Position numbers and translations under genes: made by a program
In this document: in pieces, positions 10,164 to 18,405 of the stretch
How the letters are laid out: every line of letters starts with the position of its first letter
Position numbering within the stretch: the first letter of the stretch is position 1
Notes under the pieces: generated by a model
Database searches by the model: none
The model's input: only the letters and a program-made list of their open reading frames with translations
What the model was told of the DNA's origin: nothing
Assembly (NCBI GenBank): GCA_018398765.1
Contig: JAHBMJ010001626.1
Coordinates: 1-28,116, forward strand
Reading direction: 5' to 3'
Length of the DNA stretch: 28,116 bases
Source: Chromera velia
Taxonomy: Eukaryota; Sar; Chromeraceae

Positions 10164-10325
10164 CTCATGATTACTTAGCCCAGTATGCACACAGCTTACA
10201 TTATGTCAAATATATATAGTTTAAATTAAGACTAAGTTATATAATTAAAGAATTGATTGATTAATTGATTGATTGATTGATTACTAGGATTAATTAATAG
10301 ATTCCACGCTATATAGGCCTTCCCG

Positions 10326-10499
10326 CTATGTCTAGCGCTATGTCCATCTATTGGTAGACTAGTTGCCAGATTGAGCTAGCACTGGCAGGGTGGGGCGTTC
10401 GGTAGGGCGTTCACCAGGGATGTAGAAAGTAGGTTTTCTAGTAAGTTCTTAGTAGAAACCTTTAATACTTTATATTTCGGCCGGTCTAAAAGTCATCCA
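10326..10499 (+). repeat. 174-bp direct repeat, copy A, left flank of the LINE
   Basis: Begins CTATGTCTAGCGCTATG and ends GTCTAAAAGTCATCCA. Copy B at 11842-12015 has the same length and differs at 4 positions by my count. Together they bracket the LINE fragment exactly, which suggests either a very long target-site duplication or insertion between pre-existing tandem copies. Confidence 0.9.
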
Positions 10500-11841
10500 G
10501 GAGTGGAGAATAAACTGAAGAGGGGAAGAAGAACAGAGTTGCACCCCTTTCACTTCTTTTTGCACTTGAAGAAATGCACACGGACACTATTTGCAGAGAG
10601 AGGCCTTCATCCTTTTTCAAAAGAGAAGCTCGCAGGCGAGCCAGGAGAGATAGGGACACACGCAGTGAATGAAAGAGTAAATAGGATAGAAAGATGGATT
10701 GTAAACAAGACAGATAAAGAAATAAAAGAGAGGAAGAAAGAAATCTTCAGGTAGAGAATTGAGAGGGGAGTGAGAGAGAGAGATAGAAGAGAGAGAAAAA
10801 AAGGAAGAAAAGTCCATATGGCACATATATACCAAACAAAAGCAAACGAAAACAGATTGTAGCTCACTTTGTTTAAAAAGGCGTCAAAAAAAAGACCAAG
10901 AGAGGGAATAAAAATAGAGAAAGAAAAACTGGGGCGGGTGCCCTTTTCTTATAGAAGGGTAGCACCAAAAGGAGAACATAGAAGGAGAGCAGCCTACAGA
11001 GTAGGAGACAGGACGTTAGCAGGAACAAAGGGAAAAGTGCCAGAAAGAGGAGGGTAGAGAGTGCCGTTGGAGGAGAGACTCTGCCCTTATTGCAAAGGAT
11101 GGATGGAAATAGAGGTGTTGGAGGACAAGATCCATATGCTGACTGAGTGTTCAATTTATGATAGAGAAAGAGCGCACATGTATAGAACATTAGGAGCAGA
11201 CTGGAACGAGGGAAGAAAAAAGAGAGCAAGAGAAGTTTGCAGAGAGAAAAGAGAAGAACAAAGAGGAAGACTGCACACTGAGGCTCTGTTCAAATTCTTG
11301 ATGAACGAAGGGCATAGTGCGGTGGATGAGTTTCTGGGGAGGGCGGCGTTCAGAAGAAGAGTGTTCAAGGAAAGCCCAGGAAGGTACGCACCTGGAAGCT
11401 CGTTAGATGAAACAGTGCTGGCACAGAGATACGGAGTGATCACCAAAAGAAAGGGAGGAACAGAAAGAAGAAAAGAAGAATACAAGACCATCCTGGAAGC
11501 AATGGAAGCAGGAAGACAGGTGAAGGAGGGAGAAGGAGAAATCGCTGAGAGAAGAATGGAGAGAGGGCGTGCACAAAGCCAAAGTGTCCTTTTGTCCTGT
11601 GTCATTGGATCGATTTTTGGAGCAGTCCCTTCTGAGCAGCCCATAGACCAAAGCATGCAAAGCACAGATAGATTGTTGTTTGTTAGCGGCTTAGGAAACC
11701 AGGCGGGCCACGGGGTATGGTCTGAGCCTCAGCGATGAGGTACACCCCCCTGCCATTTGCGGGGGCGACCTCTATAAGACAAAACGGCGACAGACTCGCC
11801 GACAGTGCTTTAGGGCACCACTAATCACTAATCACTAATCA
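10500..11841 (+). mobile_element. 5'-truncated non-LTR retrotransposon (LINE), 1,342 bp
   Basis: Contains the C-terminal part of a LINE reverse-transcriptase ORF with a CCHC zinc knuckle, a ~100-bp 3' UTR that can pair with itself (GGCGACAGACTCGCC), and a 3' tail of short tandem TAATCAC units (about 11820-11841). That tail is typical of LINEs ending in a microsatellite. Truncation of the 5' end, with the RT palm domain missing, is usual for dead-on-arrival copies made by target-primed reverse transcription. The 174-bp repeats on both sides mark the insertion edges. Confidence 0.85.
10503..11738 (+). pseudogene. LINE ORF2 C-terminal remnant with CCHC zinc knuckle
   Basis: One frame stays open from the element's left edge to TGA at 11736-11738 except for three TAG codons at 10752, 10860 and 11055. 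Near 11070-11160 it reads VPLEERLCPYCKG followed by HMLTECSIY, the C-x2-C...H-x4-C knuckle that follows the thumb of LINE reverse transcriptases (typical form: IPREERLCPLCG...H.L..C). Upstream, AYRVGDRTLAG matches the usual region just before the knuckle. About 200 basic, Glu-rich residues follow. The catalytic FADD box is absent because of truncation, so it is non-functional. Confidence 0.8.
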
Positions 11842-12015
11842 CTATGTCTAGCGCTATGTCCATCTATTGGTAGACTAGTTGTCAGATTGAGCTAGCACTG
11901 GCAGGGTGGGGCGTTCGGTAGGGCGTTCACCAGGGATGTAGGAAGTAGGTTTTCTAGTAAGTTCTTAGTAGAAACCTTTAATTCTTTATACTTCGGCCGG
12001 TCTAAAAGTCATCCA
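11842..12015 (+). repeat. 174-bp direct repeat, copy B, right flank of the LINE
   Basis: Same length as copy A at 10326-10499 with 4 substitutions (C/T, A/G, A/T, T/C). It follows directly after the TAATCAC tail of the LINE. It starts TG and ends CA near its edges, but the LTR reading is rejected for lack of a primer-binding site, polypurine tract or short target duplication. Confidence 0.9.
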
Positions 12016-12218
12016 AAAAATGTGGGCAAGAGACCAATCCTCTAAACACTAATCCTATCCTATCCGATGAGATTTTGGATGTCCAAATCCAAAACTAGGC
12101 GATCCATTATCCAAAATTTAATTGGTCTAATTTATTAGGGTTATACTAGCTTATATACATAAGAAGAACTAGAAGAAGAAAATCAATGCATACATATGAT
12201 CTTTAGTCACACTGTCTT
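12016..12218. other. 3' flank of ATG12; no gene seen
   Basis: AT-rich unique sequence between the LINE's right flank and the ATG12 stop codon (minus strand), presumably containing its 3' UTR. No clear polyadenylation signal or ORF stands out. Confidence 0.5.
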
Positions 12219-13084
12219 TCACGACCGCAAGGAAACAATGTTGTACTGAACAGACAACCGATTGTCAGACCCGTATTGGACTGCCATTCCGTTTTCAGAT
12301 CCGTACATCTGCATAGAAGGTCAGCAGCAGCGTGAGAAGGGGCAATAGGAATTAATAGGGGGGAATAAAAAGTGGGGCTTATGTAATTCGGAAAGAAAAG
12401 AAATGTGGTGGTAAGTGTCAACATCAAAATATGCAGACCGAAGTGCTGAGAAAAACATCGACGAGAGCCAAGGCAAATTGCGAAAGAAATCCGTCGACAC
12501 ACTTTCTAGCATAAAGCGAAATGGATCGAGTTGACGAGTGACTTTGTTCATGCATACACCTAGGGTCACGCAACCAGAAAAAACCGAGGGAGGGTCACGG
12601 CAGCATCTTTGGATGTCGGAGGGGGGCCATCGTTGCGCATCAAAATGATGGGTGGGTGTGTTGAGTTCGTCCATGCATGCGTCCTCTGTGAAGAAAAGCC
12701 GAATCAGGATGGCAGGGAGGACAAACGGATGCTCCAATGTGATCGATACAAAGCGGCGAAGGAAAGAAGAGGAGAAGGTGGTAGAACAAAGTAGCGAGTG
12801 AGTGCAGAAAGGCCGGAAGAGAGTGTGTGCAAGAAAAGAAAAGCAAAGGAAAGAAAAGGACAGCTAGGAGATGGTTTGTCAACACACATGCACAAGAAGA
12901 AAGAATCTAGGAACACGCAGCCAAACAGAAGTGCCTCTTATACGTTATGGGTGGGTGGATGGGATGGATGGATGGATGGATGGAGTCAGACAGACACAGA
13001 GAGACAGTCTCGACCCTCTTCTTACCTTCCTTTCCCTTCAGGAGTATCCATCCATCCATCCATCCATCCATCCATCCATCCATC

Positions 13085-13115
<31 letters not shown>

Positions 13116-14196
13116 CAATGGATTCATTCCACCAACCCAAAAGAGTCTCTATCGTTGCCTTCCCTTTGAGCCCAGATTCCTTTCCTCCCTCCCTCCCTCC
13201 CTCCCTCCCTCACTCGCTCACTCACTCACTCACTCACTCATTCACCAACTGCCTGACTGTCTGACTCACTCTCTCCCTGACTTCCTGGCTGGCTGACTTG
13301 ATAGACGTCCGAGAGGAACTCCTCGGGCTCCAGCACGATGTGGCTCTTCACAATTAGCTCCTGCAGGGAGGGAGGAAGGGAGGTGGGCGTGCGTCGACAT
13401 GCTCATTTATTCGTTGTGTGAAGAAGCAACTGGGGGGTTTCCTCTGAGAAGCGCCGGCCCCCACAAACAATTCCATTCTCCTCCGTTGCTCTGAACTGAA
13501 GCCCCCGAACCCTCAGGTGAAATTCTTTCTCTGCTTCGGAAGCGACGAAACAGATTCTTTGTGGCCGAAGTCTATACGCCGTTTGCGTCTCTCCACACAT
13601 AGATGGTGTGTGGTTTCGCGTGTCTGTCAATACACATACATACATACACAGACAGACAGACAGACAGACAGACTACATGGTCTCTTTCCCTCTTCTTCAA
13701 GAACACAACAGACAAAAAGAAAGAAAGCAACAAAGACAAAAGAACATCACGACAAGTCAGACAAAGTGGGAAGGGGGGCCGAAAGGTGAGAGTCAAGCGC
13801 CCCTTGCCTCTCAACCTCCCGACCGGACTTCACGTGATCACTTGTTCATCACACGCTACTGTCCTGCTGCTTCCACTCAAGACAAGAGAGAGAAAAAAAG
13901 GAAGAAGACAAGAAAAAACAACTGAGAAAAAAGAAAGAAAGAAAAACTGCTCGTGGGAACCAGCACCGTCATGGTCTTTAGACAGACGTGGGGGCGTGGG
14001 GGGGCGCCCCTGCAGAGGGGGGTTCTTCTGATGCTGTGTCTTCGTATATCGCGGGAGGACTCTTTCGGCGGTAACGAAACTCTCAAACAGACAGACAGAC
14101 AGACTATCAGACAGACAGACAGACAGACAAACTATATGGTTTCCTTCCCTCCTTTTCATCATGAGCACGACAGACAAAAGGAAAGAAAGCAACAGG

Positions 14197-14229
<33 letters not shown>

Positions 14230-14437
14230 CACACCTACACAGAGAAACGAGACAAGGCAAGAAAGCAAACCGTCGAAGAGACTAGTCGAGAGAAGAGGGA
14301 AAAGGGACAGAGCCGATCAGAAGAAAAAAATTGGTCGAGCTCACACACCGAGAACTTTTTCGGAAAAAAATAAAATAGAACCGAATAGAAAAGAACAAAG
14401 CGAAGGAGAACTGAACAGAGCAAGAAAGGGAAGAAAA

Positions 14438-14490
<53 letters not shown>

Positions 14491-14513
14491 GAGAGCGAGA
14501 GAGAGAGAGAGAG

Positions 14514-14557
<44 letters not shown>

Positions 14558-15486
14558 CGAGAGAGAGAGCGAGAGAGAGAGAGAACGAAAGAGAAAGAAG
14601 AACTGCCGGAAAACAACTCACGAGCATCTTGTCGCTCCCCAACCCGAGCTTCTTGGAGAGGAACTGCACTAGTTGCTGTATGGGTTTGCCCCCGTTCACC
14701 GCCACGCTTCCCTTCGCCGTGTCTCCCTTCACAGGCGTGTACTGGACGATGACTGCATGAACACATCATGACATCATGGCATGATGAAGTGGAGTCTTCA
14801 GTCTATCAAGTGAAAGGAGAGGGTGGAGAGAGCCGAACAAGGATACTTGCGAGACAGGGCATGGAGGCATCGGCGTGTTGGAAGGACATTGCCTCCATTG
14901 TAGGCAGAGTGAAGTCAAATGAAACGGACGGGAAGAAAGGAAGATGTCAACGATGTGATGGAGGAAGGAGAGCAAAGCCGGGAGAGATTGAAAGAGGGCG
15001 CAAAGAAAAGGGAAAGAAAAAAAACAAAGCACTCACTCATTCACTCACTCACCCTTTCAGCCCTACTCACTCACTCACTCACTCACTCACTGACTCACTC
15101 ACTCACTGACTCACTCACTCACTCACTCTGTCTCATCCTCTTCCTCTCACTCACTCACGCACGCACTCACTCACTCACTCACCTGTCTCATCCTCTTCCT
15201 CTCACTCACTCACTCACGCACGCACGCACTCACTCACTCACTCACTCACTCACTCTGTCTCACCCTCTTCCTCTCACTCACACACTCATTCATTCATTCA
15301 CTCACAGACATTTATTCTCTTTTCTTGATCTTCTTTCTCCCACTCACCCTTGAAGTCTCTCATTGCCCGCCACTGTTCTTCCACAGTCACGTACGGATCT
15401 GTCGCACTAGAGCAACAGGGCGGGGCTGAAGGGGCGGCTTGTTCGCTCGACGATGCACAGGGGGGGGAAGAGGAAGAGGAGATCAT
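12219..15486 (-). CDS. ATG12: Autophagy-related ubiquitin-like protein ATG12, complete, four exons
   Basis: ATG12 is a ubiquitin-fold protein that, with ATG5, acts as E3 for lipidation of ATG8. Exons: 15486-15348, 14752-14622, 13360-13298 and 12308-12219. Phases agree at every junction (1, 0, 0), all donors are GT and all acceptors AG, giving 140 residues. Residues ~1-35 are a low-complexity Ser/Pro/Cys/Ala leader, as in other ATG12s. The fold follows: FKVIVQYTPVKGDTAKG, AVNGGKPIQQLVQFLSKKLG, LELIVKSHIVLEPEEFLSDV, YGSDNRLSVQY. It aligns well to human ATG12 (KAVGDTP.., TIQGLIDFIKKFLKL, APSPDQEVGTLY, FGSDGKLVLHY). The protein ends ...VSLRS, where other ATG12s end in WG, so the conjugating glycine is missing. 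YGSENGMAVQ and YGSDNRLSVQ are a 10-residue tandem duplication. ATG8 was considered; the PIQQLVQFL and GSDNRLSVQY blocks favour ATG12. Confidence 0.85.
12945..13246. repeat. Cluster of five different tetranucleotide arrays in ATG12 intron 3
   Basis: In order: (GGAT)n at 12950-12984, (CATC)n at ~13045-13085, (CAGA)n at ~13085-13114, (CCCT)n at ~13182-13211 and (CACT)n at ~13208-13242. All lie inside the intron between exons 3 and 4. The overlapping ORFs with IHPS or TDRQ periodicity are artefacts. Confidence 0.9.
13640..14226. repeat. (CAGA)n arrays embedded in a duplicated intron segment
   Basis: CAGA arrays occur at ~13648-13673, ~14088-14130 and ~14195-14226 in ATG12 intron 2. Flanking sequence is also shared: ACTACATGGTCTCTTTCCCT...CAGACAAAAAGAAAGAAAGCAACA (13670-13730) resembles ACTATATGGTTTCCTTCCCT...CAGACAAAAGGAAAGAAAGCAACA (14129-14193). 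The microsatellite and its surroundings were therefore duplicated together. Confidence 0.75.
14439..14592. repeat. (GA)n microsatellite, about 150 bp
   Basis: GA repeats with occasional CGAGA and AACAGA interruptions, ending 30 bp from the donor of ATG12 exon 2. Read in the gene's orientation it is a CT-rich tract just downstream of the 5' splice site. Confidence 0.95.
15030..15307. repeat. (CACT)n array in ATG12 intron 1
   Basis: Degenerate CACT units broken by three copies of a CTGTCTCATCCTCTTCCTCT-like spacer (near 15128, 15184, 15256). This indicates a higher-order repeat of about 56-72 bp. It ends about 40 bp from ATG12 exon 1. ORFs rich in Thr-His-Ser-Leu here are artefacts. Confidence 0.9.
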
Positions 15487-16359
15487 TGCAACCAGATCTC
15501 AAAGGCGAAGAAGAGAAGACAGGGGTGATTCACTAGGACACGATTCTTTCTTCCAAGTCAGGAAACCCGACAAGATGAAGTGCCTGATAGAAGAAAAGGC
15601 CAAACTACTGCCTCAGAAACTCGTGCATCAGAATTCTCCCACAGATCCACGAAAAGGACTTGATGCCGTCTCCGTCTCCCAGGAGTTGTATTCGAACGTT
15701 GCGGTGACACGATGGCCATGCCAAAGCTGTCTCGCTGGTCACAGGCGAGGGGCGGCAAAATTGAGAACTCTGAGTGGGCTTGGAAGTCGTCCCCGAAACA
15801 CGTTGGCGGCCGAGTCCAATGTCGGTCAATTACAAAAGAATCATCCTGTGCTGCTCACTGCAACTCATTGAGGGCGAGACGCGCTATACAATTTTGTGCT
15901 CGGAACGGCTCTTGTATGCATGCATTCAAATCAACCCGATTATTTTTTTTCGGAACAAATTTTATTCGGCTGACTGATCGCTGGCTCGGCATCGCCCCCG
16001 CGGCGTCCCCCCCCAAAAGCCGACGTACCTAACGACCTTGGCCGGGGCGACCTCACACACGGAAGACCTACCTAGGCACCTTCCACAAACAGCTTCGTCG
16101 CCCTCGAAGGCTCTTATGAGACCTACCTAGCTCCATCCAGCCGGTTGCTTCGCCGTCTGCTTCGGAGGTACAGTGAAGGTAGCGGTCTTTCATAGCGGTC
16201 TTCGCCGTCTATCGAGGAGGAGACCGTGCCGTCTCTGACCGTCTCCGAACGTCTCCGGCCATCTACGCGAAGCAAAACTGTCCAGCCAGTCCATAAACGT
16301 CCCGAAAACTTCATTTGAATTGTGCACCGACGTCTCTATGTTCAGGAGAGTCTGCAGGT
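15487..16359. promoter_or_regulatory. Upstream region of ATG12; no confident gene
   Basis: This is the 5' side of the ATG12 start codon and probably contains its promoter and 5' UTR. A 173-codon plus-strand ORF (15350-15871) lies antisense to ATG12 exon 1 and shows no domain. 16020-16300 has several near-repeats of ACCTACCTAG and of CGTCTCCG, and a 63-codon minus ORF of biased Arg/Ser composition. I see no real gene. Confidence 0.35.
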
Positions 16360-17456
16360 GACCGTAGTGCGCAAGTGTGCAGATCCTTCGTGTCAGGCAG
16401 CCATGCAGTCAGTCAGCTAGCCACTCAGCTAGCCAGTCAGCGTGCAAGGAAGTCAGCAAGTCAGCCACTCAGCCAGTCAGGCAGTCGCTCAGCCTGTAAG
16501 CCGGTCAGTCAGCCACAGAGTCAGCCTGTAAGCCAGTCAGTCAGTTAGTCAGTTAGACAGTCAGCGAGTCAGTCAGCCACTAAGCCAGTCAGTCAGTCAG
16601 TTAGACAGTCAGCGAGTCAGTCAGCCACTAAGCCAGTCAGTCAGCCAGTCAGTCGGACAGTGAGCCAGTCAGTCAGTCAGTCAGTCAGTCAGTCAGTTAG
16701 TCTGACAGTCAGCTAGTCAGTCACCCAGCTAGCCAGTCAGTCAGCCAGTCACTCAGCCTGTCAGCAAGTCATTCAGCCAGTAAGTCAGCCTGTAACTTTT
16801 AAAGACACTCAGACAGTCAGTTAGCCAGTCAGTCAGTCAGTCAGTCAGTCAGTCAGTCAGTCAGTCAGTCAGTCAGTCAGTTAGTCCGCCAGTCAGTCAG
16901 TCAGTTAACCAGTCAGCCAGCCAGCCAACCAGCCAGCTAGACCAGCCAGTAAGTCAGTCAGTCAGCCAGTCACTCAGCCAAGTCAGCCAGCCGGTCAGTC
17001 AGTCAGTCAGTCAGTCACTCAGCCAAGTCAGTCCTAGAGTCAGCCAGTCAGCCAGTCAGTCAGTCAGCCAAGTCAGTCAGCCAGTCAGTCGGACAGTCAG
17101 TCCGTCTGTCCGTCCGTCCGTCCGTCAGTCAGTCCGTCCGTCAGTTAGTCAGTCAGTCAGTCAATCAGTCAGTCAGTCAGTCAGTCCGCCAGTAAGTCTG
17201 CCAGTCACTCAGCCTGTAAGCAAGTCAGCCAGTCAGTCAGTCAGTCAGTCAATCAGTCAAAAAGTCAGTCAGTCAGTCAGTCCGCCAGTAAGTGTGCCAG
17301 TCACTCAGCATGAAAGCAAGTCAGCCAGTCAGTCAGTCAGTCAGTCAGTCAGTCAATCAGTCAGAAAGTCAGTCAGTCAGTCAGTCAGTCAGCCAGTCAG
17401 TCAGACAGTGAACCAGTTAGTCAGTCATCCAGACTGAGTTAGTCAGTCAGTCAGCA
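16360..17456. repeat. 1.1-kb (CAGT)n degenerate tetranucleotide array
   Basis: Almost uninterrupted CAGT with CAGC, CACT and CCGT variants. Higher-order copies are visible, for example the same ~50-bp phrase ending GTTAGACAGTCAGCGAGTCA at 16540-16570 and 16600-16630, and CCGCCAGTAAGT at ~17192 and ~17282. No coding content; the longest ORF is a Ser/Gln repeat. Confidence 0.95.
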
Positions 17457-17457
17457 G

Positions 17458-17790
17458 GTGAGTTGAGGGTGTATGGAGCTGCAAGCAGTGGGGGTGTTTT
17501 TGCATGCAAAGTCGCCCTACTATTATAAGTGGGGGGGTTCAGGACAGTTTAGGAGGTACAGGGTGGACGGTATTCCAGCCCCAGTCTCACTATCCCATTG
17601 GTTCTAGTTCAAGAGATATGCTTGCATGTCTGCATACTTGCGTCCTTTTCCGTGAAGGTGAGTTGAGGGTGCAAGCAGTGGGGGCGTTTTACAGGCAAAG
17701 TGGTCCCACTGTTAGTACAAGTGGGGGGGGTCAGGAGGTTTAGGGTGGATGGCTCTTCAGCCCTAGGCTTACGGTTCCATTCTGTAATGT
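17458..17790 (+). repeat. Two tandem diverged copies of a ~130-bp unit, 200 bp apart
   Basis: GTGAGTTGAGGGTG...GCAAGCAGTGGGGGTG (17458) recurs at 17658 as GTGAGTTGAGGGTGCAAGCAGTGGGGGCG. Both copies continue with a GCAAAGT element, AAGTGGGGGGG, TCAGGA...TTTAGG, AGGGTGGA and CAGCCC. The copies differ by small indels. They lie directly after the CAGT array and upstream of the ankyrin gene. Confidence 0.75.
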
Positions 17791-18405
17791 TATATTATTG
17801 CTGTGTAGAATGAAAGTGGTGGTAGGATTACCATGCACAACCTGCATTACTTCCCATCTGAAAAAAGAAATATTCATAACTTTTGAACTAAAACGAATTA
17901 GAAGCAGTGAAATATGGCTTGGGTCTAGTCGGATGGACCGAGGCGATGGGCACCGCGCCCCGCCGCGCCGCCGCACTGTATCTCTGTATTAGGAGATACG
18001 CGCATTTATGCAAGCCATATTTTATGATTCGTACACACTGTTGTGTGCATGTGTTGCAAGCAGTGTGGTGAGGAAATGATCAACTGAGAACAGGATGATC
18101 GAGAACAGGATGTTGTGAAAGTAAGAGAGTAGAGACACAATTCTCTCTGTATATACTCTTTACCGGACCTTCTGACTCCATGATCAAGTGAATTGATCAC
18201 CCCACCTTCATTCTAGCCCGCTGTGATCTTTGTGCAACACTGAGTAATGCAACACTACCTGCATTCCCCTGTAGCCTCCTTGATTCTATCTCCTAATCCT
18301 CCTCTCTCTCTCCACTAACCAATCAATCACCAATTTCACTGGTGACGCCAGCGAGAGGAAGGAAAGGACGAACTCACAACCAAGAAGAAGGGGAGAGACA
18401 GAGAG
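17791..18405. promoter_or_regulatory. Upstream region of the ankyrin gene
   Basis: Unique sequence 5' of the ATG at 18406. It contains a GC-rich tract at about 17947-17976 and no convincing ORF or exon. The promoter role is inferred from position. Confidence 0.3.

Noticed and set aside
10326-12015. LTR retrotransposon with 174-bp LTRs
   Set aside because: The repeats nearly begin TG and end CA, but there is no primer-binding site, polypurine tract or short flanking duplication, and the interior is LINE-type with a 3' microsatellite tail.
12321-12737. 138-codon minus-strand ORF
   Set aside because: It lies within ATG12 intron 3 on the same strand and has no recognised domain. The ATG12 phases join directly across it.
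14634-14752. ATG8 instead of ATG12
   Set aside because: The ending lacks the ATG8 pattern (GFLY..YSgE..fG) and the PIQQLVQFL and GSDNRLSVQY blocks fit ATG12 better.
15350-15871. 173-codon plus-strand ORF
   Set aside because: It is antisense to the first ATG12 exon, whose frame and splice phases are well supported, and it has no domain.
16360-17456. CRISPR-like repeat array
   Set aside because: The unit is 4 bp with no spacers of constant length; the genome is eukaryotic.
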